Assembly (NCBI RefSeq): GCF_026020075.1
Contig: NZ_CP102772.1
Location: forward strand, 3,012,501 to 3,076,500
Direction of reading: 5' to 3'
DNA length: 64,000 bases
From: Bosea sp. NBC_00550
GTDB lineage: Bacteria; Pseudomonadota; Alphaproteobacteria; Rhizobiales; Beijerinckiaceae
The position numbers and the translations under genes are program-made. Below are positions 17,370 through 28,229 of the stretch, piece after piece. Every line of letters begins with the position of its first letter. Within the stretch, counting starts at the first letter, position 1. A model generated the notes under the pieces. It made no database searches and had not been told where the DNA came from. It saw only the letters and a list, made by a program, of their open reading frames with translations.

Positions 17370-18387
17370 CGACGCCCTCACCCGCGCGCATGCCGCGACG
17401 CCCGCACTGGGCCGCATCATCGCGCTGCTCGCGCTCACTGTTGCGCTGATCGCCCTGCCCTTCGTCCTCAAGGCGATCGGCCAGCCGGCGCTGGTGCCGC
17501 TGGCGACCCGCGTCCTGATCTACGCCATCGCCGCCGCCAGCCTCAATCTGGCGCTCGGCTTCGGCGGGATGGTGTCCTTCGGCCACGCCGCCTTCTTCGG
17601 CATCGGCGGCTATGTCGTCGGCATCCTCTACCGAACGATGACGGACGACGCCCTCTTCCTCGGCTTCATCCCCGGCACGGACCAGCTCCTCATCACGCTG
17701 CCCGCCGCGCTCCTCGTCGCCGGCCTGTTCGCCTGCCTCATCGGCGCGCTCAGCTTACGCACCAGCGGCGTGCAGTTCATCATGATCACGCTCGCCTTCG
17801 CGCAGATGCTGTTCTTCCTCTTCGTCTCGCTCAAGGCCTATGGCGGCGATGACGGCATGACGATCCGCCGCCGCAATGCGCTCTTCGAACTCAACACCCG
17901 CGACGACACGACCTTCTATTTCATCTGCCTCGTCGTCGCCGCCCTGGTCTTCCTGGCGCTCTGGCGCATCGTCGGCTCGCGCTTCGGCATGGTGCTGGCA
18001 GGCATCCGCCAGAACGAGCGGCGCATGGCCGCGATCGGCATCGCGCCCTACCGCTACAAGCTCGCGGCCTTCGTCATCTCCGGCATGGGCGCCGGCCTCG
18101 CAGGCGCGCTGATGGCGAACTACCTGCGCTTCGTCAGCCCGGACATGCTGCACTGGACCAAATCCGGCGAGCTGATGATCATGGTCATCCTCGGCGGTGT
18201 CGGCACGCTGCTCGGGCCTCTGCTGGGCGCCGCCGCCCTCGTCATCCTCGAAACCGTGCTGACGAGCTGGACCGAGCATTGGCAGCTCGTGCTTGGGCCG
18301 ATCCTGCTCCTCGTCGTGCTCTTCACCCAGGGCGGGCTGACCGGGCTCTTCAACCGCCTCGGCCTCGGCGGCAGGAGCGCGCCATGA
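17362..18387 (+). CDS. livM: Branched-chain-type ABC transporter permease, LivM
   Basis: The second permease of the importer (341 aa, about ten membrane segments). LNLALGFGGMVSFGHAAFFGIGGY and MVILGGVGTLLGPLLGAAALV are the family landmarks. The ATG at 17362 lies inside the end of livH and gives the hydrophilic N-terminus MSDDALTRAHAATP; longer versions would overlap livH too far. livG starts with an ATGA overlap. Confidence 0.95.
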   Translation: MSDDALTRAHAATPALGRIIALLALTVALIALPFVLKAIGQPALVPLATRVLIYAIAAASLNLALGFGGMVSFGHAAFFGIGGYVVGILYRTMTDDALFLGFIPGTDQLLITLPAALLVAGLFACLIGALSLRTSGVQFIMITLAFAQMLFFLFVSLKAYGGDDGMTIRRRNALFELNTRDDTTFYFICLVVAALVFLALWRIVGSRFGMVLAGIRQNERRMAAIGIAPYRYKLAAFVISGMGAGLAGALMANYLRFVSPDMLHWTKSGELMIMVILGGVGTLLGPLLGAAALVILETVLTSWTEHWQLVLGPILLLVVLFTQGGLTGLFNRLGLGGRSAP

Positions 18388-19151
18388 CCGACATTACCAT
18401 GACGCGACCGCTCCTCTCGGTACGCGGCCTGCGCAAGCGCTTCGGCGGGCTCGTCGCCACCGACGGCGTCGATCTCGACGTACGCGACGGCGAGATCCAT
18501 GCGCTGATCGGCCCGAACGGCGCCGGCAAGACCACGCTGATCACCCAGCTCTTCGGCGAATTGACCCAGGACGAGGGCGCGATCCTGCTGGAGGGCGAGG
18601 AGATCGGCGCCCTGCCGACGTCGCAGCGCGTCGGGCGCGGCCTCGCCCGCACCTTCCAGATCAACCAGCTCCTGCCCGACTTCACGATGCTCGACAATGT
18701 CGCGCTCGCCGTGCAGGCGCATGAGGGGCACAGCTTTCGCTTTTTCGCCAATGCGCGCCGCGACGAGGGCCTGCGCGGCCGCGCCCGCCAGCATCTCGCC
18801 ACGGCAGGCCTGAGCCATCGCGCCGAGGTCAAGGTCGCCGATCTCTCCCATGGAGAGCAGAAGCAGCTCGAATTCGCCATAGCGCTCGCCTGCGAGCCGC
18901 GCCTGCTGCTGCTCGACGAGCCGATGGCCGGCCTCGGCCATGCCGAGAGCGAGCAGATGGTCACGATGCTCTCCGCGCTGAAGGGCCGCGTCACCATGCT
19001 CCTGGTCGAGCACGACATGGATGCGGTCTTCGCACTGGCCGACCGCATCTCCGTTCTCGTCTATGGTCGCGTCATCGCGACCGGCACCGCCAACGAGATC
19101 CGCGACAACCCGGAAGTGCGCATCGCCTATCTCGGCGAGGGAGACGCCTGA
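18384..19151 (+). CDS. livG: ABC transporter ATP-binding protein, LivG
   Basis: A cytosolic ATPase subunit (255 aa). Walker A GPNGAGKTT near residue 40, signature LSHGEQKQLE near 155, Walker B LLLLDEPMAGL and switch histidine LVEHDMD are intact. The LSHGE form is the LivG/UrtD-type signature. ATGA overlap with livM and one-base overlap with livF show a tightly coupled operon. Confidence 0.95.
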   Translation: MTDITMTRPLLSVRGLRKRFGGLVATDGVDLDVRDGEIHALIGPNGAGKTTLITQLFGELTQDEGAILLEGEEIGALPTSQRVGRGLARTFQINQLLPDFTMLDNVALAVQAHEGHSFRFFANARRDEGLRGRARQHLATAGLSHRAEVKVADLSHGEQKQLEFAIALACEPRLLLLDEPMAGLGHAESEQMVTMLSALKGRVTMLLVEHDMDAVFALADRISVLVYGRVIATGTANEIRDNPEVRIAYLGEGDA

Positions 19152-19852
19152 TGCTGAGCGTGCGCAGCCTGCAATCCGCCTATGGCCGGAGCCAGGTGCT
19201 GTTCGATGTCGGCCTCGACATCGCCGAGGGCGAGGTTGTGACGCTGCTCGGCCGCAACGGCATGGGCAAGACCACCACGGTGCGCTCGATCATGGGCCTG
19301 CTCGCGCCGAAGGGCGGCGATATCAGCTTCGAAGGGCGCGCGGTGGCCGGCATCGCGCCGGAGAAGATCGCCCGCTGCGGCATCGGCCTCGTGCCCGAGG
19401 GGCGGCAGGTCTTCCCGACGCTGAGCGTGCGCGAAAACCTCGTCGCCACAGCCTCGAACCGGCTGAAACGCTCCTCGCCCTGGACGTTGGAGCGGGTCTA
19501 CGCCCTCTTCCCTCGCCTGCAGGAACGCGCCAGCCAGTCCGCCCGCACGCTGTCGGGCGGCGAGCAGCAGATGCTCGCGGTCGGCCGCGCGCTGATGACC
19601 AACCCGAAGCTCCTGATCCTCGACGAGGCGACCGAGGGGCTGGCGCCGGTGATCCGGGCCGAGATCTGGGGCTGCATCGAAGCGCTGAAGGCGCAGGGCC
19701 AGTCGATCCTGCTGATCGACAAGAACATCAATGTGCTCAAGCGCATCGCCGACAGGCACTACATCATCGAGAAGGGCCGCACGGTCTGGTCGGGCTCAAG
19801 CAACGACCTCGCCGCCAATGCCGAGCTGGTGCATCGCTATGTCGGAGTCTGA
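19151..19852 (+). CDS. livF: ABC transporter ATP-binding protein, LivF
   Basis: The second ATPase of the importer (233 aa). Walker A GRNGMGKTT, GLVPEGRQVFPTLSVRENL, signature LSGGEQQML and Walker B LLILDEATEGLAP are the LivF set. It completes a five-component importer with the genes at 15006-19151. The next gene starts 14 bp inside its 3' end. Confidence 0.95.
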   Translation: MLSVRSLQSAYGRSQVLFDVGLDIAEGEVVTLLGRNGMGKTTTVRSIMGLLAPKGGDISFEGRAVAGIAPEKIARCGIGLVPEGRQVFPTLSVRENLVATASNRLKRSSPWTLERVYALFPRLQERASQSARTLSGGEQQMLAVGRALMTNPKLLILDEATEGLAPVIRAEIWGCIEALKAQGQSILLIDKNINVLKRIADRHYIIEKGRTVWSGSSNDLAANAELVHRYVGV

Positions 19853-20951
19853 GATCGTCGCCCACAGCGCTGAGGCCGATCCGGTCGAGGCCTTGCGGGA
19901 CGCGCTGAGCGACATCCTGGCCGGGCTGATCGCCGCAGGCTGCGGCCCGCATCATCTCACCGGGATGATCTGGCAGACCGACTGTCCCGAAGCCTTCCAC
20001 CTGTCGCGCCACACCATCGAGCTCGCCTGGCGCGAGGTCTTCGCCGGCTTCCGCCCAACGATCCGGCTTCAACCCAAGGCAGAGCCCGGCCTGACCATCC
20101 GCGCCCGGCACCTCGCTCCGCAGCCGCTGCCCGAGACGATCGTCGAGGGCTACACGCTGCGCGATCTCGGCCGGCAATACAGCCCGCGCCTGCAGGCCGA
20201 CATGAAGGCGTTGTTCCGGCAGTGGAGCCGCGACGGCGAGGCCTTCCGCGCCAATCACGAGGGCGTCGACCTCGCCTATGGCCCCGGCCGTTTCGAGACC
20301 CTCGACCTCTATCGTCCCGCCGGGACGAGCCCTGCGCCGATCTTCGTCTTCATCCATGGCGGTTACTGGCAGGCCTCGGACAAGGTCCAGCACGCCCAGT
20401 TCGCACAGGGGCTGCTCGATGCGGGGTACGCCGTCGCCATGCCGAATTACGGGCTCGCGCCGGACACGCCGCTGGAAGCGAGCATCGCCCAGAGCGTGGC
20501 GGCGCTGAACTTCCTCGTTGATGAAGCCGATGCGCTCGGCCTCGATGCCAACAGCCTGCACATCTGCGGCCATTCCGCCGGCGCGCATCTTGCAGCCATG
20601 GCGCTTTGCGCGGCTGAAGCCCCGTCGATCGCCTCGGTCCTGCTGCTCTCCGGCCTCTTCGACCTGAAGCCGCTCGGCCGTCTTCCTCTCGGCCGCCTGC
20701 TCGGCCTCGACGATGTGGCGCGTGCGACGCGGCTCAGCCCCATCGTCCAGTCTCGCCCGCAAACAGCGCGGATCGCTTTCGCCGTCGGCGAAGGCGAGAG
20801 CGACGCCTTCAAGGCGCAATCGGCCGCTCTCGCCAAAACATGGCAGGCGCCGGCACCGCTGATCTGCCCGGGCCACCATTTCAGCATGCTCGAAGGGTTG
20901 AACGGCGGCGCGCTGCTCGACCTCGCGCTCCGCACGGCCAAGGGCTCATGA
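19839..20951 (+). CDS. Partial RidA-like domain fused to an arylformamidase-like alpha/beta hydrolase
   Basis: 370 aa with two regions. Residues 15-95 (ILAGLIAAGCGPHHLTGMIW, LAWREVFAGFRPTIRLQP, GLTIRARHLAP) read like the C-terminal two thirds of a RidA/YjgF protein, the enamine/imine deaminase family that includes 2-aminomuconate deaminase; the first beta strands appear missing. Residues 105-370 are an alpha/beta hydrolase of the arylformamidase type: LGRQYSPRL, oxyanion motif HGGYW at 173-177, nucleophile Ser246 in GHSAGAH and a late His in PGHHFSML. The fold suggests hydrolysis of an N-formyl or similar amide. Next to the 3-hydroxyanthranilate dioxygenase, a part in kynurenine/aminomuconate-like chemistry is plausible. 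Starts inside livF, ends with an ATGA overlap to nadX. Confidence 0.78.
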   Translation: MSESEIVAHSAEADPVEALRDALSDILAGLIAAGCGPHHLTGMIWQTDCPEAFHLSRHTIELAWREVFAGFRPTIRLQPKAEPGLTIRARHLAPQPLPETIVEGYTLRDLGRQYSPRLQADMKALFRQWSRDGEAFRANHEGVDLAYGPGRFETLDLYRPAGTSPAPIFVFIHGGYWQASDKVQHAQFAQGLLDAGYAVAMPNYGLAPDTPLEASIAQSVAALNFLVDEADALGLDANSLHICGHSAGAHLAAMALCAAEAPSIASVLLLSGLFDLKPLGRLPLGRLLGLDDVARATRLSPIVQSRPQTARIAFAVGEGESDAFKAQSAALAKTWQAPAPLICPGHHFSMLEGLNGGALLDLALRTAKGS

Positions 20952-21775
20952 CGCACCACCCTCGCAAGCCGCTGCGTTTTGCTTTGATCGGCTGGGGCGC
21001 CATCAACCGCCGCATCGTCGAATTGCTGGCGGAACGCGATGGTGGCACCGATTTCGTCGTCGCCGCGATAGGTGTCCGCAACGCCGCTGGAGCTGGTGAC
21101 GTTCCGGCCGGTGCAATGGTCATCACGACGCCCGACGCACTCGAAGGCCTCGATCTCGATCTCGATCTCGTCGTCGAGGCGGCCGGGCGCGAGTCGGTCG
21201 GCATCTGGGGCGAGGCGGCGCTCCGATCCGCGCCCGCCTTCGCCGTCGCATCGACCAGCGCCTTCTGCGATACCGCGCTGCTCGACCGCTTGGTCGCCAC
21301 GGCGGAGGCCCATGGCAGCCAGATCCTGATCCCGCCCGGCGCCCTCGCGGGCATCGACGCCATCGCCGCCGCCTCCGTGCTGCCGCTCGACGAAGTGGTC
21401 CATCGCATCGTCAAGCCGCCATCCGCATGGCGCGGCACACCGGTCGAAAGCCTCGTCGCGCTCGACGAACTGACCGAAGCGACATCCTTCTTCATCGGCA
21501 CCGCCCGCGAAGCCGCCTCCCGCTTCCCCCAGAACGCCAATGTCGCGGTGATCTCGGCGCTGGCGGGCCTCGGGCTCGATCGCACCCGCGTCGAGCTCGT
21601 CGCCGACCCGGCCGCCGGTGGCAACGGCCACCAGCTCAGCGCGCGCGGCGACTTCGGGAAGCTGGAGATCGCCATAGAGAACCGACCGCTGGCCTCGAAC
21701 CGGAAATCCTCCGAAATGACGGCGCTGGGGCTGGTCAGGCTTATCGAGAATCGCGTGCGACCGCTCGTGCGGTAG
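20948..21775 (+). CDS. nadX: L-aspartate dehydrogenase (NadX-like)
   Basis: An NAD(P)-dependent dehydrogenase (275 aa) of the aspartate dehydrogenase family, which interconverts L-aspartate and iminoaspartate/oxaloacetate plus ammonia. The Rossmann motif is FALIGWGAINRRI; VVEAAGRESV, LIPPGALAGIDAIAAAS and a C-terminal GNGHQLSARGDFGKLEI with NRKSSEMTALG are typical. In NAD synthesis NadX supplies iminoaspartate for NadA, but no nadA or nadC is present. Within this catabolic operon it more likely handles a related imine or amino acid; that is an inference. Its stop is followed by a palindromic repeat that closes the operon. Confidence 0.88.
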   Translation: MTHHPRKPLRFALIGWGAINRRIVELLAERDGGTDFVVAAIGVRNAAGAGDVPAGAMVITTPDALEGLDLDLDLVVEAAGRESVGIWGEAALRSAPAFAVASTSAFCDTALLDRLVATAEAHGSQILIPPGALAGIDAIAAASVLPLDEVVHRIVKPPSAWRGTPVESLVALDELTEATSFFIGTAREAASRFPQNANVAVISALAGLGLDRTRVELVADPAAGGNGHQLSARGDFGKLEIAIENRPLASNRKSSEMTALGLVRLIENRVRPLVR

Positions 21776-21783
21776 ACGCACTT

Positions 21784-21880
21784 GCCGTCATGCCCTCGGC
21801 TTGACCCGGGCATCTCGGAAACCAGCGCCTTCTCGTCGTGAGATTCCCGGGTCGAAGCTTTGCTTCGCCCCGGAATGACG
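21784..21880. repeat. Palindromic repeat related to the element at 16260
   Basis: An imperfect inverted repeat: GCCGTCATGCCCTCGGCTTG and CCCGGGCATCT face AGATTCCCGGGTCGAAGC and CCCCGGAATGACG. It shares the outer CGTCAT...CCGGAATGACG arms with the 154-bp element, so both belong to one dispersed family. It follows the nadX stop and may serve as the operon's 3' end. Confidence 0.75.
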
Positions 21881-22034
21881 CTCGCAGCAAACCCACATTA
21901 TTCATAATCAGATCAATCTGAATTTATCTGATTTATCCGACTGGATCACAGAATGAGCCCGCACCTATGGTCTCGTTGAGACTAGCGGAAACGACCCCGA
22001 CAGACCGCTGAACACGCCGCCAGCCGAGGCTTTC
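21881..22034 (+). promoter_or_regulatory. AT-rich promoter region of the aldehyde dehydrogenase gene with inverted repeats
   Basis: A short AT-rich stretch in otherwise GC-rich DNA. AATCAGA (21906-21912) and TCTGATT (21927-21933) form an inverted repeat, and CAGAT-CA-ATCTG (21909-21920) a smaller one inside it. This suggests a separately controlled promoter for the downstream gene. Box positions were not assigned. Confidence 0.45.
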
Positions 22035-23468
22035 ATGACGATTTATCCCGACCTCAAGCTCTATATCGGCGGCGCCTGGCGGAAGACGGCCGAGGAGCAG
22101 CCGGTTCTGAACCCGGCCGACGAAAGCGTCATCGGTGCGGTCCCCCTCGCCTCCCATGCCGATCTCGACGATGCCCTCGCGGCCGCCGCCGAGGGCTTCA
22201 AGGTCTGGAGCCGGATGGCGCCGCGCATCCGCGCCGAGATCATGCTGAAGGCTGCCGCGCTGATGCGCGAGCGTGTCGAGGAGATCGCCTTCGCGATCAC
22301 GCTGGAGCACGGCAAGCCGCTGGCGCAGGCGCGGCTTGAGGTGGTCCGCGGCTGCGAGTTCTTCGAATGGGATGCGGCCGAGGGTCAGCGCGCCTATGGC
22401 CGCGTCATACCGAGCGAGCCCGGCATCCGCTATGTCGTGATGCATCAGCCGGTCGGCACGGTGGCGGCCTTCTCGCCCTGGAACTTCCCGATGAGCCAGC
22501 CCTGCCGCAAGATCGCGGGCGCGCTCGCGGCGGGCTGCTCGATCATCATCAAGGCGGCGGAGGAGACGCCGGCCGGCGCCCTCCACATCGCCCGCGCCTT
22601 GCACGATGCCGGCGTGCCGCCCGGCGTTTTCAACCTCGTCTTCGGCGTGCCGGCCAAGATCTCGAGCTATCTGATCCCGCAGGCGCAGACCCGCCTCGTC
22701 GCCTTCACCGGCTCGACCGCCGTCGGCAAGCACCTCTCGGAGCTGGCCGCGCGCCACATGACGCCCGTGCTGATGGAGCTTGGCGGCCACGCCCCCGTCA
22801 TCGTCTGCGACGATGTCGACCCCGTCGCCGCCGGCCATCTCTCAGCCACCCGCAAGGTCCGCAATGCCGGCCAGGTCTGCACCTCGCCGACGCGCTTCTT
22901 CGTGCAGGAATCGATCTACGAGCGCTTCACCAAGGCCTTCGTCGAGAAGGCGCAGGCGGTGACGGTCGGCAACGGCCTCGACTCGGAGACGCAGATGGGC
23001 CCGGTCGCCAACCACCGCCGCATCGAGGCGCTGGAAACCCTCGCCGCCGATGCCCGCGCTCGCGGCGCCCGCGTGCTCACCGGCGGCGAGCGGCTCGGCA
23101 ATCGCGGCTATTTCTTCCCGCCGACGGTGATCGCCGATCTGCCGGACGATGCCCGTGCCATGCGCGAAGAGCCTTTCGGCCCGATGGCGCTGATCAACCC
23201 GGTGCGTTCGGTCGAGGAAGCCCTCGAAAAGGCGAACTCGCTGCCCTTCGGCCTCGCCGCCTACGCCTTCACGCATTCCGCCGCGCGCGCCGACCAGATC
23301 GCCGAAGGCATCGAGGCCGGCAACGTCTCGATCAACACGCTGGAAGCCTCCGTCGCGGAGGTGCCCTTCGGCGGCGTCAAGGATAGCGGCTATGGCCGCG
23401 AGGGCGGGGCCGAGGGCCTGTCGCACTACATGACGATCAAGACGCTTTCGCATCGCATGGCCATCTAG
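22035..23468 (+). CDS. NAD(P)-dependent aldehyde dehydrogenase, succinate-semialdehyde dehydrogenase-like
   Basis: A 477-aa ALDH-superfamily enzyme that oxidises a semialdehyde to the acid. Oxyanion Asn150 in FSPWNFPMS, Glu249 in LMELGGHAP and catalytic Cys282 in NAGQVCTSP are intact; cofactor-site residues IIKAAEETPA and GSTAVGK fit. The sequence type (GQVCTSPTRFFVQESIYERF) is closest to succinate/alpha-ketoglutarate semialdehyde dehydrogenases. Beside a 3-hydroxyanthranilate dioxygenase it could oxidise aminomuconate semialdehyde or a later semialdehyde. It has its own leader after the palindromic repeat, so it may be a separate transcription unit. Confidence 0.9.
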   Translation: MTIYPDLKLYIGGAWRKTAEEQPVLNPADESVIGAVPLASHADLDDALAAAAEGFKVWSRMAPRIRAEIMLKAAALMRERVEEIAFAITLEHGKPLAQARLEVVRGCEFFEWDAAEGQRAYGRVIPSEPGIRYVVMHQPVGTVAAFSPWNFPMSQPCRKIAGALAAGCSIIIKAAEETPAGALHIARALHDAGVPPGVFNLVFGVPAKISSYLIPQAQTRLVAFTGSTAVGKHLSELAARHMTPVLMELGGHAPVIVCDDVDPVAAGHLSATRKVRNAGQVCTSPTRFFVQESIYERFTKAFVEKAQAVTVGNGLDSETQMGPVANHRRIEALETLAADARARGARVLTGGERLGNRGYFFPPTVIADLPDDARAMREEPFGPMALINPVRSVEEALEKANSLPFGLAAYAFTHSAARADQIAEGIEAGNVSINTLEASVAEVPFGGVKDSGYGREGGAEGLSHYMTIKTLSHRMAI

Positions 23469-23575
23469 CTGCAATCTCCGCCCCTTTACTGGCAGGATTG
23501 CCATAGGGACGAAATATTGCGCATGGACGGGGTGAAAGGCTGGCGGCCTCGGGTTTTCGCGGCATTGTGGCCGCG

Positions 23576-25024
23576 ATGATTCGCTCCGCAACCCTGCTGA
23601 TGCTGGCGTTGAGTCTTGGCGCCTGTGCCGTGGGGCCGGACTACACGCCGCCCACGCTCGACATGCCGCAGCGCTGGAGCGCGACGACGAGCGGGCCGAA
23701 GGCGCCGAAGCCATCCGAATGGTGGCGCAGCCTCCGCGACCCCACGCTCAATGCGCTGATCGATCAGGCCATCGCCGGCAATCTCGATGTCGCGCAAGCC
23801 AAGGCCCGCATCCGCGATGCCCGTGCCGCGCGCGAGCAGGCGGTCGGCGCGCTCTTCCCGCAGGTCGATGGCGGCGCCACCGCCAGCCGCTCGCGCTCGG
23901 CTCTCGTGACCCGCAACAGCTTCCGCGCCGGCTTCGACGCGTCTTGGGAGATCGACCTGTTCGGCGCCCGCGACCGCGCCGTCGAGGCCGCGACATACGG
24001 CACGGACGCCGCCTTCGACGACTTGGACTCCGTCATGCTGACGCTGATCGGCGATGTCGCCTCGACCTATGTCGAGTCGCGCGGCCTGCAGGCGCGGATC
24101 GCGCTCGCCCGCAGCACGGCGCGGACCCAGCGCGAGACCGAGGCGCTCACTCGCACCCGTTTTCGGGCCGGCGACATCTCCGCCATCGACACCTCCCGCG
24201 CCACCGCCCAGGCCGCGAGCACGGAATCGCAGATTCCCCTGCTGGAAACCTCGCTCGCCCAGAACCAGCATCGGCTTGCCGTGCTGACGGGCCGCCCGCC
24301 GGCCGCGATGGCTCCTTACTTCGCCCGCCCTGCCGCGGTGCCCGCGACGCCGGCACCGCCGCGCGCCGGCATTCCCGCCGATGTGCTGCGCCGCCGCCCG
24401 GACGTCCGCTCGGCCGAGCGCCTGCTCGCACAGGCGACCGCGCGCATCGGCCAGGCGGAGGCCAACCGCTACCCGTCGGTCTCGCTGACCGGCAGCATCT
24501 CGACCTCGGCGCTGAAGCTCGGCGACCTCGCCAAGAACAGCGCCATCGGCTGGTCGATCGGCCCCAGCCTCAGCGTGCCGATCTTCAACGGCGGCGAGCT
24601 GGCGGCGGCGGTCGATGCGGCCAGGGCCCAGCGAGACCGACAGGACGCGGCGTTCAGGCTCGCCGTGCTCACCGCCTTGCAGGATGTCGAGAACGGGCTG
24701 GTCGGGCTGCGGCAGGAAAGGCTCCGGCTCGGCAGCCTGTCGGAAGCAGCCCGCGCTTCGGGCGAGGCGGCGCGGTTGTCCCGTGCGCTCTATGCCTCCG
24801 GCAATGTCAGCTTCCTCGATGTGCTCGAAGCGCAGCGCTCGGAATATGGCGCCGAGGAATCGCTGATCCAGAGTAGGGTCGCGCTCGTCACCCAGTTCAT
24901 CGCTCTCAACAAGGCGCTGGGCGGCGGCTGGCTCAGGCCCGTCGCGGTCTCCGTGCCCGCCGTGATCGACGGCGAAACCGGGCCGCGCCCGCGCCTCATT
25001 CCCATAGAGGAACCGCAACCATGA
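23576..25024 (+). CDS. Outer-membrane efflux lipoprotein, TolC/NodT family
   Basis: The outer-membrane channel (482 aa) of a tripartite exporter. A lipoprotein signal with lipobox LGAC (Cys near residue 16) is followed by AVGPDYTPP, the NodT-family mature start. Two OEP repeats follow with long helices; DASWEIDLFGARDR and ASGNVSFLDVLEAQRS are typical. An in-frame GTG at 23567 would add three residues. Its stop overlaps the macA start (ATGA), so the three exporter genes form one operon. Confidence 0.92.
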   Translation: MIRSATLLMLALSLGACAVGPDYTPPTLDMPQRWSATTSGPKAPKPSEWWRSLRDPTLNALIDQAIAGNLDVAQAKARIRDARAAREQAVGALFPQVDGGATASRSRSALVTRNSFRAGFDASWEIDLFGARDRAVEAATYGTDAAFDDLDSVMLTLIGDVASTYVESRGLQARIALARSTARTQRETEALTRTRFRAGDISAIDTSRATAQAASTESQIPLLETSLAQNQHRLAVLTGRPPAAMAPYFARPAAVPATPAPPRAGIPADVLRRRPDVRSAERLLAQATARIGQAEANRYPSVSLTGSISTSALKLGDLAKNSAIGWSIGPSLSVPIFNGGELAAAVDAARAQRDRQDAAFRLAVLTALQDVENGLVGLRQERLRLGSLSEAARASGEAARLSRALYASGNVSFLDVLEAQRSEYGAEESLIQSRVALVTQFIALNKALGGGWLRPVAVSVPAVIDGETGPRPRLIPIEEPQP

Positions 25025-26232
25025 GGCTGCGCCGCCTCCTTTTCCCTGCCCTGATCGTCGCGGCCGCCGGCGGCTATTATGTCTGGCAGGCTCGGCAGGC
25101 TCGGCAGGCCACGCCGGCCGAGGCCGTCAGCCTCCCGAGCGTCGAGGCGACGATGGGCAATGTCGAGGAAGCCGTGCTCGCCTCCGGCGCGCTCGAGCCG
25201 ATCCGGCAGGTCAGCGTCGGCGCGCAGGCGACCGGCCGCGTCGTCTCGCTCAAGGTCAAACTCGGGGACAACGTCGCGGCGGGCGATCTGATCGCCGAGA
25301 TCGACGGCGTCACCCTGCAGAACGCATTGCGCTCGGCCGAGGCCGATCTCGCCGCGCTCAAGGCGCAGCGCACGGAACGCAAGGCCAGCCTCGTCTATGC
25401 CCAGGCCGTGCTCGCCCGGCAGAAGCAGATGATCGGCCAGAACGCCGTCTCGCGCGACGCCTACGAGAACGCCGAGATGACGGTCAACACGACCGGCGCC
25501 CAGATCGAAGCGCTCGACGCGCAGATCGTCTCGAGCCAGGTCAAGGTCGAGAACGCCCGTGCCAATCTCGGCTATACCCGCATCACCGCGCCGAGCGCCG
25601 GCACCGTGCTTGCCGTCGTCGCCCAGGAAGGCCAGACGTTGAATTCCGTCCAGTCGGCGCCGACCATCGTCGTGCTCGGCGACGTCTCGACGATGACGGT
25701 GAAGGCCAAGATCTCGGAAGCCGACGTGCTCAGAGTGAAGGCCGGGCAGGAGGTCTATTTCAGCGTGCTCGGCGCGCCGGAACAGCGCTTCCCCGGCAAG
25801 ATCTCCTTCGTCGAGCCAGCCCCCGACACGCTGAAGACGCAGAACGCCACGAGCTCCTCCGCCGCCAGCAGTTCCTCATCCACGAGCACCAGCGCGGTCT
25901 ACTACAACGCCCTCTTCGAGGTGCCGAATCCGGACGGGCGCCTGATGACCTCGATGACCGCGCAGGTCACGGTCATCGTCGGCCGGGCGCAGAACGTCGT
26001 CACCGTGCCCTCCACGGCCATACGCCGCCGCGGACCCAATACCTTCGTCGATGTCCTCGGCCCGGACGGCAAGCCGGAGCAGCGCAAGGTCACCGTCGGG
26101 CTCGACAACAAGATCGTCGCCGAGATCAGCTCGGGGCTGAAGGCGGGCGAGCGCGTCGTCACCACCCGCAGCGCCGGCGGCCCGGACGCCACGCGCCAGA
26201 CCCGGCGCCCCCGTTCGGCCTTCGGGTTCTGA
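25021..26232 (+). CDS. macA: Periplasmic adaptor protein, MacA/HlyD family
   Basis: The periplasmic adaptor (403 aa) that links MacB to the outer-membrane channel. One N-terminal membrane anchor (residues 5-20), a split lipoyl domain (GRVVSLKVKLGDNVAAGDLI and TRITAPSAGTVL), an alpha hairpin between them (about 100-180) and a beta-barrel with the ATP/substrate-coupling region. A serine-rich loop (near residues 280-295, SSSAASSSSSTSTSA) lies within the barrel, as in many MacA-like adaptors. ATGA overlap upstream; macB follows after one base. Confidence 0.9.
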   Translation: MRLRRLLFPALIVAAAGGYYVWQARQARQATPAEAVSLPSVEATMGNVEEAVLASGALEPIRQVSVGAQATGRVVSLKVKLGDNVAAGDLIAEIDGVTLQNALRSAEADLAALKAQRTERKASLVYAQAVLARQKQMIGQNAVSRDAYENAEMTVNTTGAQIEALDAQIVSSQVKVENARANLGYTRITAPSAGTVLAVVAQEGQTLNSVQSAPTIVVLGDVSTMTVKAKISEADVLRVKAGQEVYFSVLGAPEQRFPGKISFVEPAPDTLKTQNATSSSAASSSSSTSTSAVYYNALFEVPNPDGRLMTSMTAQVTVIVGRAQNVVTVPSTAIRRRGPNTFVDVLGPDGKPEQRKVTVGLDNKIVAEISSGLKAGERVVTTRSAGGPDATRQTRRPRSAFGF

Positions 26233-26233
26233 G

Positions 26234-28186
<1,953 letters not shown>

Positions 28187-28229
28187 GGCCTGCGGCTACC
28201 GAGGCATCCGGAAAGCCGTGTTCTCGCGA

